64,000 nucleotides of DNA, from the NCBI GenBank assembly GCA_965277615.1, contig CBDIDG010000005.1, forward strand, positions 62,001 through 126,000, read 5' to 3'. Every line of letters starts with the position of its first letter. The first letter of the stretch is position 1. This document shows, one piece after another, positions 33,104-41,942 of this stretch. The translations under genes were made by a program, and so were the position numbers. The notes under the pieces are model-generated. The model was not told the DNA's origin and did not search any database. It saw only the letters and a list, made by a program, of their open reading frames with translations. The stretch comes from Bog-532 sp965277615 (GTDB taxonomy: Bacteria > Actinomycetota > Actinomycetes > Streptosporangiales > Streptosporangiaceae).

Positions 33104-34053
33104 GACCGGTAGTGCGTGTATCGCCGGCCGATCCGGAACTGGATCGCGGTGACCACGAGGATGACGAGGAACAGGAAGTAGGCGATGGCCGAGGCGTAAC
33201 CGAAGTTGAAGTTCTGGAACGCCTGCTCGTAGAGGTAGTAGACCAGCACGGTGGTGGCGTTGAGCGGTCCGCCCTTGGTGCTGAGGTAGACCTCGTCGAA
33301 CAACTGCAAGGCGTTGATCGTCAGCCAGACCGCCAGGAACAGGGAGGCCGGGCTGAGCAGCGGCAGCGTCACCTTGCGGAACGTCTTCCACGGGCCGGCC
33401 CCGTCCAGCGCGGCCGCCTCCAGCAGCGTGGTCGGGACGCCCTGCAGCGCGGCCAGGTAGATGATGACCGCGAATCCGGTCCAGCCCCAGATCGTCATGG
33501 CCACGATCACGTACAGGGCCTCGGACGGGTTGTTCAGGAACTGCTGCTGCGGGATGCCGACCAGGCTGAAGGCGTAGTTGACGATGCCGTAGGACGGGTC
33601 GAACAGCCAGATGAAGACGATCGCCTCGCTGATGGTGGAGATGGCCATGGTGGCGTAGGCCGCAGTCCGGTAGAGCGAGATGAAGCGGATCTTCCGGTTC
33701 ATGGCCACGGCCAGGAACAGGCCGACGACCATCGCCCCGGGCACGAACAGCACGGTGTAGATGAGCGTGTGCCCGATGGCCTGACCTACGACCGGATCGT
33801 GCACCATCTGCCGGTAGTTCTTCAGCCCGACGAACGGGCTGGGGCCGCCCTGCAGGTGCGCGTTCTGGAATGACATCACCGCCGACCAGACGATGGGGAC
33901 CGCCCCGAACAGCAGGATGATGGCGGCGCCCGGGGTGACGAAGGCCCATCCGGTCAGGTGCTCGGACGACAGGATCCGGCGGTGGACCGGGGGCCGGCCG
34001 GCCCGGTTCCGCGGCTGATCCTGGCGCCGCGGCGGAAGGACGGAAACCGCCAC
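33100..34053 (-). CDS. ABC sugar transporter permease (MalF type)
   Basis: A 317-residue permease: cytoplasmic basic N-terminus, first span AFVTPGAAIILLFGAVPIV, and the EAA motif LEAAALDGAGPWKTFRKVTLP. It pairs with the following MalG-type permease and with the upstream lipoprotein, which ends one base before this start. Together they form a CUT1-type carbohydrate importer. Confidence 0.92.
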   Translation of the reverse strand: MAVSVLPPRRQDQPRNRAGRPPVHRRILSSEHLTGWAFVTPGAAIILLFGAVPIVWSAVMSFQNAHLQGGPSPFVGLKNYRQMVHDPVVGQAIGHTLIYTVLFVPGAMVVGLFLAVAMNRKIRFISLYRTAAYATMAISTISEAIVFIWLFDPSYGIVNYAFSLVGIPQQQFLNNPSEALYVIVAMTIWGWTGFAVIIYLAALQGVPTTLLEAAALDGAGPWKTFRKVTLPLLSPASLFLAVWLTINALQLFDEVYLSTKGGPLNATTVLVYYLYEQAFQNFNFGYASAIAYFLFLVILVVTAIQFRIGRRYTHYRS

Positions 34054-34054
34054 G

Positions 34055-35368
34055 TCAGCTCCCGGCCAGGTCCTGGTTGACCTGCTGTTCGGCCGACTTC
34101 AGGGCGGCCTGGGGCGTGCTCTTGTTCAGCAGCACGGACAGGACCATGTTGCCCAGAACGGTGGAGATCTTCGGGTACTGGGTGATCTGGGGCCGGGCCT
34201 GCTTGACGTTGCTCAGGTTGGCGATGAACGTGCTCACCCCGGGCAGGGTGGCGTTCATCTTCGGCACGAACCCGGGGGTGCTGGCCACCGAGGTCCGGGT
34301 GGGCAGGTCGCCGGTGGCCAGCGACCAGGTCTTGACCTGGGCCGGCGCGGTCAGCCAGAGCAGGAACTTCTCGGCCGCCGCGGTCTTGGCCGAGCCGTTG
34401 TTGAACACCACCCAGTTGTCCGGGCCGGAGATGGTCTGGTGGCCGCCACTGCTGCCGGGGTAGGTCGGCATGACCTGGACGCCGTACTGCACGTTGGGGA
34501 ACGTGGACAGGTCCCACGGGCCGGTGACCAGCATCCCGATCTTGCCCGAGTTGAACACGTTCTCGTAGGCCTGGTCGGTCGGGTCGAAGTACATCGACTT
34601 GTTGGCGGCCAGGGTCTTCAGCGTGTTGAGCGAGGTCAGGCCGGCCGGGGAGTTGAACGCCGCCTTGGTGTTACCGGAGTTGAGGATCTGGCCGCCGGCC
34701 TCCCACAGCAGCGCCTCCCAGTGCCACACCGTGTCCTCGGTGCCGGGGGTCACGTAGGCCGTGCCGTACTGTTTCCTCGAGGCCACGGTCAGCTTCTGGG
34801 CGTCGGCCACGAAGTCGTCCCAGGTCCAGTTGGCGCTGGGCGGCTGCAGGCCCGCCGCCGCGAACAGCTTCTTGTTGTAGACCACGGCCAGGTTGTCGAC
34901 CAGGGCCGGGATGCCGATGACCTTGCCGTTGACCGTGGCTACGTCGCGCTCACCGACGTAGAAGTCGTTCCAGTTCACGCCGGACCGCTTGACCACCTGG
35001 GTCAGGTCGACGACCTGCGGGATCGTGGCCACGTTGGGGGCCCAGGAACCGTAGAGGTAGGCGATGTCGGGCGGGCTGCCGCCCCGGACCGCGGTCGTCA
35101 CCTTCTGCAGCGTGTCGTCGTTGTCGACGTACAGGCTGCTGATCTTGTCGCCCGGGTTCTGCTTCTCGTACTCGTTGACCAGCTTGGTGAAGGTCTTGGC
35201 CTCGGCGCCGGTCCAGCCCTCCCAGATCTGGATCGAGGCAGTGCTGCTCTTACCGCCGTTACTGCCGCCGCCGCTGCCGCTCTGGCTGTCGGTGCCGCAG
35301 GCGGACAGCGCCACGGCTCCCACGCCGAGCAGGGCCGCCATCGTGACGTACAGCCGATGCCTCGCCAT
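34055..35368 (-). CDS. ABC sugar-binding lipoprotein (CUT1 family)
   Basis: A 437-residue extracellular solute-binding protein. The signal peptide ends in the lipobox LSAC (Cys near residue 24), followed by a Gly/Ser-rich tether. The body is the family-1 fold: SIQIWEGWTGAEAKTFTKLVNEYEKQNPG, later GSWAPNVATIPQVVDL and TGPWDLSTFPNVQYG. It is the first gene of the importer operon and presumably binds a galactosyl- or amino-sugar-containing glycan or oligosaccharide. Specificity cannot be read from sequence. Confidence 0.92.
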   Translation of the reverse strand: MARHRLYVTMAALLGVGAVALSACGTDSQSGSGGGSNGGKSSTASIQIWEGWTGAEAKTFTKLVNEYEKQNPGDKISSLYVDNDDTLQKVTTAVRGGSPPDIAYLYGSWAPNVATIPQVVDLTQVVKRSGVNWNDFYVGERDVATVNGKVIGIPALVDNLAVVYNKKLFAAAGLQPPSANWTWDDFVADAQKLTVASRKQYGTAYVTPGTEDTVWHWEALLWEAGGQILNSGNTKAAFNSPAGLTSLNTLKTLAANKSMYFDPTDQAYENVFNSGKIGMLVTGPWDLSTFPNVQYGVQVMPTYPGSSGGHQTISGPDNWVVFNNGSAKTAAAEKFLLWLTAPAQVKTWSLATGDLPTRTSVASTPGFVPKMNATLPGVSTFIANLSNVKQARPQITQYPKISTVLGNMVLSVLLNKSTPQAALKSAEQQVNQDLAGS

Positions 35369-35408
35369 GCCGTCCCACTTCCTTCTGGCTTCTGCTGGCT
35401 CCTGCTCG

Positions 35409-35443
35409 AAGCGTGCAAGTTTTTAGCAATAGTGATCACGCTT
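35409..35443. promoter_or_regulatory. Candidate operator in the divergent sugar promoter
   Basis: AAGCGTG (35409-35415) and CACGCTT (35437-35443) are perfect inverted 7-base arms 21 bases apart, with GTGATCAC inside the second half. They lie 40-75 bases upstream of the lipoprotein start. A second small inverted repeat (TGCGC/GCGCA, 35545-35561) lies 20 bases before the GH4 start. The DeoR-family regulator encoded in this island is the likely binder. Confidence 0.4.
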
Positions 35444-35580
35444 GATGCGGGTGTCAAGGGTGTCAAATCGTTACTGATCGGCCTAAATGACCACGGCTAC
35501 GGTAAGCCCGCTGCTCAGCCGGATCTGCCTCTGATGCTCACTCTTGCGCGAAATTAGCGCAGATGTAACACTACTGAACC

Positions 35581-36876
35581 GTGATCAAGGTGACCTTCGT
35601 CGGCGCGGGCAGTGTTGAGTTCACCCGCAACGTGGTGACAGACCTGTGCAGCTACCCCGAGTTCCGGGGCGGCCTGCACCTCTCGCTCTACGACATCAGC
35701 GCCGAGCGGCTGGAGTTCGCGGCCAGCCTGGCCCGGCAGATCGTGACCCAGACCGGCGCGGCGGCCACGGTGACCGCGACCCGGGACCGGCGTGAGGCAC
35801 TGGACGGCGGCGCCTACGTCATCAACGAGGTCCAGGTGGGCGGGTACAAGTCGACCCGGGCCGACTTCGACATCCCGGCCCGGTACGGCGTGCGCCAGAC
35901 GATCGGTGACACCATCGGCATCGGCGGCATCTTCCGGGGTTTGCGGACCATCCCGGTGACGACCGCGCTGGCCGCGGACATGCAGCAGGTCTGCTCGGAC
36001 GCCTACCTGCTCAGCTACAGCAACCCGATGGCCATGCTGCCCTGGTCCGTGTACGCGGGCACCGGCTTCAGCCGGGTGTACGGGCTGTGCCACTCGGTCC
36101 GGGACACCCAGGCGTTCCTGACCGAGCTGACCGGGGCCGACCCGGAGCGGGTGAAGTTCACCACCGCGGGCTTCAACCACCAGGCCTTCGTGCTGCGCTT
36201 CGAGCAGGACGGCCAGTCCCTGTACCCCAAGCTGACCGAGGTCATCGACGGCTCGCCCGAGCTACAGCGGCGGGTCCGGGTCGAGATCTTCCGCCGGTTC
36301 GGCTACTTCCCGACCGAATCGAGCGAGCACTCAGCCGAATACGTGCCCTGGTTCATGCGGCACGACGACCAGATCGAGCATTACCGGATCTTCGTCGGTG
36401 ACTACCTGGAGCGGTCCGAGGAGAACCTGCGCGAGCTGGAGTCACTCGAGCGGGACCTGGCTGCGGGCACACCGCTGGACCTGGAACCCACCAGCGAGCT
36501 GGCCTCGGAGTTCATCCACGCGCTGGAGACCGGCACCGAGCGTGAGCTGCACGTCAACATCCGCAACGGCGGCCTGATCTCCAGCCTGCCCGACGAGTGC
36601 TGCGTCGAGGTGCCGTGCCTGGTCGGCGCGGACGGGCCCAAGCCGGTGGCGATCGGCGCGCTGCCGCCCCAGCTGGCCGCGCTGAACCGGACGTTCCTGA
36701 ACGTGGTCGAGCTGACCGTCGCGGCCGCGCTGGAGGAGTCCCGCGACCACGTGTACCAGGCGGCACTGCTGGACCCCAACACCGCGGCCACGCTGACCAC
36801 CGCGCAGACCGTCACCATGTGCGACGAGCTGCTGGAGGCGCACCGGGACCTGCTGCCGCCGGGCCTGGCCCGTTGA
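35581..36876 (+). CDS. Glycoside hydrolase family 4 (alpha-galactosidase MelA-like)
   Basis: A 431-residue NAD- and metal-dependent glycosidase. It has the N-terminal Rossmann VTFVGAGSVEFTRNVV, SYSNPMAM, and the metal ligands Cys170 (GLCHSVRDT) and His200 (TAGFNHQAF). The GFNHQ sequence favours the alpha-galactosidase/alpha-galacturonidase branch over phospho-alpha-glucosidases. GH4 enzymes cleave by transient oxidation at C3. The start is GTG 35581. It opens the plus-strand operon with isomerase, ROK kinase and aldolase, so it probably releases the hexose that these process. Confidence 0.88.
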   Translation: MIKVTFVGAGSVEFTRNVVTDLCSYPEFRGGLHLSLYDISAERLEFAASLARQIVTQTGAAATVTATRDRREALDGGAYVINEVQVGGYKSTRADFDIPARYGVRQTIGDTIGIGGIFRGLRTIPVTTALAADMQQVCSDAYLLSYSNPMAMLPWSVYAGTGFSRVYGLCHSVRDTQAFLTELTGADPERVKFTTAGFNHQAFVLRFEQDGQSLYPKLTEVIDGSPELQRRVRVEIFRRFGYFPTESSEHSAEYVPWFMRHDDQIEHYRIFVGDYLERSEENLRELESLERDLAAGTPLDLEPTSELASEFIHALETGTERELHVNIRNGGLISSLPDECCVEVPCLVGADGPKPVAIGALPPQLAALNRTFLNVVELTVAAALEESRDHVYQAALLDPNTAATLTTAQTVTMCDELLEAHRDLLPPGLAR

Positions 36877-36920
36877 CTGGACCGCTGACCGGCCCCGACG
36901 ATCGAGAGCATGAGGTGCAC

Positions 36921-37817
36921 GTGAGTTACACCGAGTTCATGGCCGAGGAGATCGAGAGCCAGCCCGAAACCTGGCGGCGCGGCGCCCGGCTCGCGGCCAG
37001 CCTGGACGGCATACTGCCGGCCGCCGGGCAGCGGGTGGCCGTGGCCGGCTGCGGGACCTCCTGGTTCATGGCCCAGTCCTACGCCGCCCTGCGCGAGGGG
37101 GCCGGGCACGGCGTCACCGACGCCTTCGCCGCGTCCGAGGCGCCGCTGGCCACGCGGGATTACGACGCGCTGGTGGTCATCAGCCGTTCCGGCACCACCA
37201 CCGAGGTGCTGCAGCTGCTGGACCGGGCGCGGGGCCGGACCCGGACGACGGCCATCGTCGGCGGCCCGGACACACCGATCGCCCGGCTGGCCGACCAGGT
37301 GGTGGCCATGCCGTTCGCGGACGAGCATTCGGTGGTGCAGACCCGGTTCGCCACCACCGCCCTGATCATGCTGCGGGCCCACCTGGGTGAGGACGTTTCC
37401 GCTGCGGTCGCCGACGCCGAGGGCGCCTTGAGCCGGCCGGTGGAGACGGAGTGGATCGAGGCCGAGCAGTTCGCGTTCCTGGGCCGGGGCTGGACCTGCG
37501 GCCTGGCCAACGAGGCCGCGCTAAAGATGCGTGAGGCCTCGCAGAGCTGGACCGAGTCCTACCCGGCCATGGAGTACCGGCACGGGCCGATCTCGATCGC
37601 CGCGCCGGGCCGAGTGACCTGGATGTTCGGGGCGGCGCCCGCCGGACTGCGGGAGGACGTCGAGGAGACCGGGGCGCGTTTCGTCCAGCACGACGGCGAC
37701 CCGGTGGCCGACCTGGTGCTGGTGCAGCGGGTCGCGCTGGAGCGGGCCCGGGCCCGCGGCCTCGACCCGGACAACCCGCGGCACCTGACCCGCTCGGTGG
37801 TCCTCGGGGCGCGATGA
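36921..37817 (+). CDS. SIS-domain sugar-phosphate isomerase/deaminase (AgaS/GlmS-like)
   Basis: A 298-residue protein with two SIS domains: VAVAGCGTSWFMAQSYAAL and SRSGTTTEVLQLLD in the first, GRGWTCGLANEAALKMREASQSWTES and EYRHGPISI in the second. The KMREASQ and EYRHGP motifs are those of the GlmS isomerase domain and AgaS-like amino-sugar-phosphate deaminase/isomerases. GTG 36921 follows GAGG. It overlaps the ROK kinase start by 4 bases. It probably converts an amino-hexose phosphate (galactosamine- or glucosamine-6-P) to a keto-hexose phosphate. Confidence 0.85.
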   Translation: MSYTEFMAEEIESQPETWRRGARLAASLDGILPAAGQRVAVAGCGTSWFMAQSYAALREGAGHGVTDAFAASEAPLATRDYDALVVISRSGTTTEVLQLLDRARGRTRTTAIVGGPDTPIARLADQVVAMPFADEHSVVQTRFATTALIMLRAHLGEDVSAAVADAEGALSRPVETEWIEAEQFAFLGRGWTCGLANEAALKMREASQSWTESYPAMEYRHGPISIAAPGRVTWMFGAAPAGLREDVEETGARFVQHDGDPVADLVLVQRVALERARARGLDPDNPRHLTRSVVLGAR

Positions 37818-38812
37818 GTTCTCTGGGTGGGGCAGCCGCGGGGGTCGTGGTCGCTTGCGACGTGGGCGGCACCGGGATCAAGGCTGGGCTGGTGGACGCG
37901 GCCGGCCGGGTCCACCGGGCCCTCACCGTGCCGACGCCGGTGGTGGACGGGGACGGTGACGCCACCGCCAAGGCGATCCTGGATCAGGTGGCCGGGCTGG
38001 TCGACGACCTGCGCTGGGCCGCCGGGGAGGGCAGCTGGGACGGCCCGGCCGGGATCGGGGTGGTGGTGCCGGGCCTGGTCGACGCGGCGGCCGGGGTGGC
38101 CCGGTACGCCGAGAACCTGGGCTGGCGGGACGTGCCATTCGGGGCCCGGCTGGGTGAGATTACTGGCCTGCCAGTCGCGTTCGACCACGACGTGCGCGCG
38201 GCCGGGGCGGCCGAACAACAGCTCGGCGCGGGCCGGGGTCACCGGGACGTGGCCTTCGTCCCCATCGGGACCGGGATCGCGGCCGCGCTGATGCTGGACG
38301 GCCGGCCCTACGCCGGCGGCGGCTGGGCGGGCGAGATCGGCCACATCGACGTGGGCAGCGGGCTGCCCTGCCCGTGTGGCAGCCGGGGCTGCCTGGAGAC
38401 GGTGGCCTCGGCCGCGGCCATCGCCCGCCGGTATACCGAGCGGACCGGCAGGCCGGTGGCTGGGGCGCTCGACGTGGCCGGGCGCCTAGGGGCAGATAGC
38501 GGTGACGGGCGGCCGGGCGGCGGGGACGCGGACGCCCGCGCGGTCTGGGACGAGGCGGTCGACGCGCTGGCCTTTGTGCTCGCAGTGACGGCCGCGGTGA
38601 CCGCACCGGAGTTGATCATTATCGGCGGCGGGCTGTCCGGGGCCGGTGATGTGCTGCTGGAGCCGTTGCGCCGGGGCGTGGCCGCCAGGGTGACCCCACC
38701 GCAACGGCACCCGAAGCTGGTCCAGGCCATGCTCGGGGAGCAGGCCGGCCTGCTGGGGGCGGCCCTGCTGGCCTGGCGGCAGGCCGGTGTTGCGATGCAG
38801 GGACCAGGCTGA
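37814..38812 (+). CDS. ROK-family sugar kinase
   Basis: A 332-residue ROK kinase with the phosphate-1 motif DVGGTGIKAG (residues 16-25), the active-site Asp in FDHDVRAAG, GHIDVGSG and the structural zinc motif CPCGSRGCLE. It phosphorylates a hexose or N-acetylhexosamine at O6. The insertion GADSGDGRPGGGDADAR near residue 225 is low-complexity. It is coupled to the SIS gene before it and ends one base into the aldolase start. With the isomerase and aldolase it would feed the imported or released sugar into glycolysis. Confidence 0.9.
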   Translation: MSSLGGAAAGVVVACDVGGTGIKAGLVDAAGRVHRALTVPTPVVDGDGDATAKAILDQVAGLVDDLRWAAGEGSWDGPAGIGVVVPGLVDAAAGVARYAENLGWRDVPFGARLGEITGLPVAFDHDVRAAGAAEQQLGAGRGHRDVAFVPIGTGIAAALMLDGRPYAGGGWAGEIGHIDVGSGLPCPCGSRGCLETVASAAAIARRYTERTGRPVAGALDVAGRLGADSGDGRPGGGDADARAVWDEAVDALAFVLAVTAAVTAPELIIIGGGLSGAGDVLLEPLRRGVAARVTPPQRHPKLVQAMLGEQAGLLGAALLAWRQAGVAMQGPG

Positions 38813-39660
38813 TGGCGGTCGTGCCCACCGGGGAGATCGTGGCCCGGGCGGTGCGGTCGGGCACCGCAGCGGTCGCGTTCAACGTGCTGCACCTGGAAAC
38901 GGCCGAGGCCCTGGCCGCGGCGGCCGAGCAGACTCGGGTGCCGCTGATCCTGAGCATCAGCGAGAACTGCATCCGCTACCACGGCGGGTTGCGGCCGCTG
39001 GTCCAGGCCACGCTGGCCGTCGCTGAGGCGTCGGCGGCCGAGCTTTCCGTGCACCTGGACCACATCACCGACCCGGTCCTGATCCGTGCAGGGGTCGCGG
39101 CCGGGGTCAGCTCGGTGATGATCGACGCCTCCGCGCTGCCCTACGACCGGAACGTGGCCGTCACCACGGACCTGGCCACCTGGTGCCACGCTCGCGGCGT
39201 CTACGTCGAGGCCGAGCTGGGCGAGGTCGGGGGCAAGGACGGCGTGCACGCCTCGGGTGCGCGCACCGACCCGGCTGAGGCCTTGAAGTTCGTCCAGACC
39301 ACCGGGGTGGACGCGCTCGCGGTCGCGGTCGGCTCCTCGCACGCCATGACCGAGCGCACCATCGAGCTGGACAAAGACCTGATCGCTGCCCTGCACACGA
39401 CGCTGCCGGTGCCGCTGGTCCTGCACGGCTCCTCCGGTGTGCCCGACGAGGAGATCCGCCGCGCCGTCGCGGCCGGCATGACCAAGATCAACATCTCTAC
39501 GCACCTGGTCTCGGTGTTCACCGCGACCGTCCGCGACGTGTTGGCCGCCCGCCCGGACCTGGTCGACTCGCGGAAGTACCTGGGCCCAGCCCGCGACGCG
39601 GTAACCGGGGAAGCGGCCCGGCTGCTCCGGGTGCTGACGGCGCCGGTTATGGCGGGCTGA
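38812..39660 (+). CDS. Class II fructose/tagatose-bisphosphate aldolase (KbaY/GatY-like)
   Basis: A 282-residue zinc aldolase: AFNVLHLETAEALAAAAE, SVHLDHITDP with the catalytic Asp and zinc His, EAELGEVGGKDG, then HGSSGVPDEEIRRAVAAGMTKINI. Its length fits the tagatose-bisphosphate (GatY/KbaY/AgaY) and FbaA-short subgroups. It cleaves the bisphosphate made by the PfkB kinase on the other strand to dihydroxyacetone phosphate and glyceraldehyde phosphate. It is the last gene of the plus-strand operon. Confidence 0.9.
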   Translation: MAVVPTGEIVARAVRSGTAAVAFNVLHLETAEALAAAAEQTRVPLILSISENCIRYHGGLRPLVQATLAVAEASAAELSVHLDHITDPVLIRAGVAAGVSSVMIDASALPYDRNVAVTTDLATWCHARGVYVEAELGEVGGKDGVHASGARTDPAEALKFVQTTGVDALAVAVGSSHAMTERTIELDKDLIAALHTTLPVPLVLHGSSGVPDEEIRRAVAAGMTKINISTHLVSVFTATVRDVLAARPDLVDSRKYLGPARDAVTGEAARLLRVLTAPVMAG

Positions 39661-39788
39661 CGGTCCGGTCCTGCCTGACGGTCCCGAGCTGCCTGATGGT
39701 CCCGGTGGCTGCGATCGTCACGCCGGGGAGGACGAAACGCCTAGCGGTCGGCCGCGGGGTGCGGCCGGCCGCGGGGCGATTCAGGCGG

Positions 39789-41273
39789 TCAGGGCAGCGT
39801 CCACTTCTGGTTGCTGCCGCCGTTGCAGGTGTAGATGATCAGCTGGGTCCCGTTGGCGGTGTTGGCACCGGGATCGTCCAGGCACTTGCCGGACGCCGGG
39901 TTGACCAGCTCGCCGCTGGAGGCGGTCCACTGCTGGTTAGCCCCGCCGTTGCAGGTCCACCACTCAACTGGGGTGCTGTTGGCGTAGTTGGCCCCGGTGA
40001 TGTCCATGCACCCGCCGTCGATGGTGAGGGTGCCGTTGCTGTTCACGGTCCAGTTCTGGGCCGCGGTGTTGCCGTCGCAGTCCCACATCTGTACCTTGTT
40101 GCCGTTGGTGGCGCTGGCGTTGTTGTTGTCCACGCACTTGGCGCCGTTGTCGCCGGCCACGATCGTGCCGGTCGCGCCGTTGGCGCTGCCGGTGTAGGGG
40201 GCATAACCGGCTGCGACGATGCTGGCCTGGACCGAGCTCTCGGTCGACGCGGACGGATAACCCGAGGTCAGCACGCCCTCGTAGAAGGTGCCGGCCGAGC
40301 CCTTGCTGTTGTCGCCGCCGATGCCGAGGATGATCGCGCCTTCCTTGTGCATCGGGTTGTAACCGGACGGGCGGACGCCGCTGTAGTCCGTGGCCAGGCC
40401 ACCGGACTGGGCGTTGCCGCCCAGGATGGCCCACTGGTTCGATTCACCCTCAATCATGGCCGTGGTGAACCGGTAGCTGGTGGTCGGGTCGCCCGGGTTG
40501 TAGCCCGCATTCGCCCCGGAGAACAGGCCGTTCTCCATGTCGGCCATGATCCATGGCCCGTTGCCGCTGCCGTAACCCCAGACCTTGATGTTGCCGAAGT
40601 AGATGGCTTCCATGTGCCCGGCGCCGGTGTCGTCGTTGCTGGTCTCGGCGTTGCCGTAGTCGAAGCAGCAGCCGCCGTTGTAGTGGGTGCCGTCGAAGAT
40701 CGCGTACTCGCCCTCGGCCGCGTCTCCGGTCGCGATACCGGAGGTGTGGTCGTCGCGGTACCCGGTGCCGGCTGACACGTAGACGCCGTAGGCCTTGTGG
40801 CCGCCCACCGTGACCGGGGCCGCAGTGGCGTTGGCCAGCGCGTCCGGGCCGCCCGCCGCCCCGCCCGCCGGGGCGTCGGTGAGGTTGTTGCCCCGCCCGG
40901 ACTGGTCGTAGATCTCGGAGATGACGCAGGTCGTGCCGGCGCAGAACGAGTCCTGGGCGGCGGCGTTGGCCACCCCGCCCGCGCCCAGCGGCGAGATGTT
41001 CGTAGTGGCACCGTCGGAGGACCGTTTGACCTGGTAGAGCGGTCCGCTGTAGGACGCGTACAGGGCCCGTGTGGTGCTGTGCGCGGCGACGCACGGGGTA
41101 CCTCCCGACGCGTAGATGTCGCACGGGAGCGAGGCCGCCGAGGCCGGGGCGGCCCCGCCGGCCACCAGCATGCCGACGACGAGCCCGGTCGTGGCCAGCC
41201 CGGTCGCCGCCGCGGCGGTGGCTGTGGCCAGCAGCGATCTCCGCACCCGCCGTGACACTGATCTGAGCGTCAT
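39789..41273 (-). CDS. Secreted alpha-L-arabinofuranosidase, GH54 with CBM13 (ricin-type lectin) domain
   Basis: A 494-residue exported enzyme. A twin-arginine-like/Sec signal (RRVRRSLLATATAAAATG, cleavage near ASA-ASLP at about residue 46) precedes the ArfB catalytic domain: PCDIYASGGTPCVAAHSTTRALY, SEIYDQSGRGNNL and CCFDYGNAETSNDDTG, whose Glu matches the AkAbfB nucleophile. The C-terminal 130 residues are a beta-trefoil with QxW repeats (KVQMWDCDGN, QQWTAS, QKWTLP). It releases arabinose from arabinoxylan or arabinan outside the cell. It is convergent with the aldolase operon and faces two LacI-type operators. Confidence 0.92.
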   Translation of the reverse strand: MTLRSVSRRVRRSLLATATAAAATGLATTGLVVGMLVAGGAAPASAASLPCDIYASGGTPCVAAHSTTRALYASYSGPLYQVKRSSDGATTNISPLGAGGVANAAAQDSFCAGTTCVISEIYDQSGRGNNLTDAPAGGAAGGPDALANATAAPVTVGGHKAYGVYVSAGTGYRDDHTSGIATGDAAEGEYAIFDGTHYNGGCCFDYGNAETSNDDTGAGHMEAIYFGNIKVWGYGSGNGPWIMADMENGLFSGANAGYNPGDPTTSYRFTTAMIEGESNQWAILGGNAQSGGLATDYSGVRPSGYNPMHKEGAIILGIGGDNSKGSAGTFYEGVLTSGYPSASTESSVQASIVAAGYAPYTGSANGATGTIVAGDNGAKCVDNNNASATNGNKVQMWDCDGNTAAQNWTVNSNGTLTIDGGCMDITGANYANSTPVEWWTCNGGANQQWTASSGELVNPASGKCLDDPGANTANGTQLIIYTCNGGSNQKWTLP

Positions 41274-41334
41274 CGTTGACCTGCCCTTCTTCTAGGGGAG
41301 CCTTCGTTGGTCTCCCAGCGGAACCCCTCCCAAC

Positions 41335-41350
41335 TTGTTAGCGCTAACAA
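41335..41350. promoter_or_regulatory. LacI-family operator upstream of GH54 gene
   Basis: TTGTTAGCGCTAACAA is a perfect 16-base palindrome centred on AGCGCT, the usual core of LacI-family sites in actinobacteria. Its centre is about 69 bases upstream of the GH54 start. No LacI-type regulator gene is in this window. Confidence 0.75.
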
Positions 41351-41397
41351 TCCTTCACTTAGCGGCATCAGCGCACAAAGTTGAAAGAGTGCCGTCA

Positions 41398-41413
41398 TTG
41401 TGAGCGCTAACAC
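41398..41413. promoter_or_regulatory. Second LacI-family operator
   Basis: TTGTGAGCGCTAACAC repeats the AGCGCT core with one broken pair. Its centre is 63 bases from that of the site at 41335, close to six helical turns. The two may be bridged by one tetrameric repressor. Confidence 0.6.
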
Positions 41414-41511
41414 GGAGACTGTCAACGCATTCAGTGATCGTCCGCGTACATGTGCGGCCACGGCCGTCTCGCCGACCCGACCGACACCCGGCCGACCCGG
41501 GACGGCGGCCA

Positions 41512-41682
41512 GATATGCGGCGGCCGGCCGGGGTGACCGTGGCCCAGGTGCACGCGGCCCTGCAGCGGCACGATCGCGCGTTCTCCGAACTGGCCGCGCT
41601 GGACGTGATGAGCGCCAACCTGCGCGGCCACCTGAGCCGCCGCGGCCGTGACCTGACCAACGGCGTCCCCGAGCAGGACTAG
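41512..41682 (+). other. Short coding-like ORF of unknown origin
   Basis: From ATG 41512 an ORF of 56 residues (AQVHAALQRHDRAFSELAAL core) has strong G/C at third positions, as in real genes here, but no ribosome site and no family I recognise. It may be the surviving C-terminus of a deleted gene beside the LacI operators. Low confidence. Confidence 0.25.
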
Positions 41683-41717
41683 GACGCCGCCTGCAAAGGC
41701 CGACGTCACCCCGCCAC

Positions 41718-41790
41718 AACGCACTGACATGCCGATGAGCGTGCGTCCCATCGCGGGCGCTTAAGGTGCACAGATCGCCGACTCGGCGCT
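41718..41790 (+). repeat. Dispersed hairpin repeat, diverged copy
   Basis: Contains CGCACTGACATGCCGATGAG followed by a degenerate GCGTGCG...CAGATCGCCGACTCGGCG tail, aligning over about 70 bases with the copies at 57510 and 62861. The middle hairpin is degraded. Confidence 0.6.
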
Positions 41791-41942
41791 CGAGGACTCT
41801 CAGCTGCAAGCGTCATGCGCGGCGCCAATATCAGGTTGATCTGTCGTCGGCCCAGGCGGCATGCCAATGGGTTCTTTTCGGCAGAGTCATGAAGATGGAG
41901 AGAGGCCAGAAGTTCTTTGGTGCGGACTGGCCCGGCGCTGCA

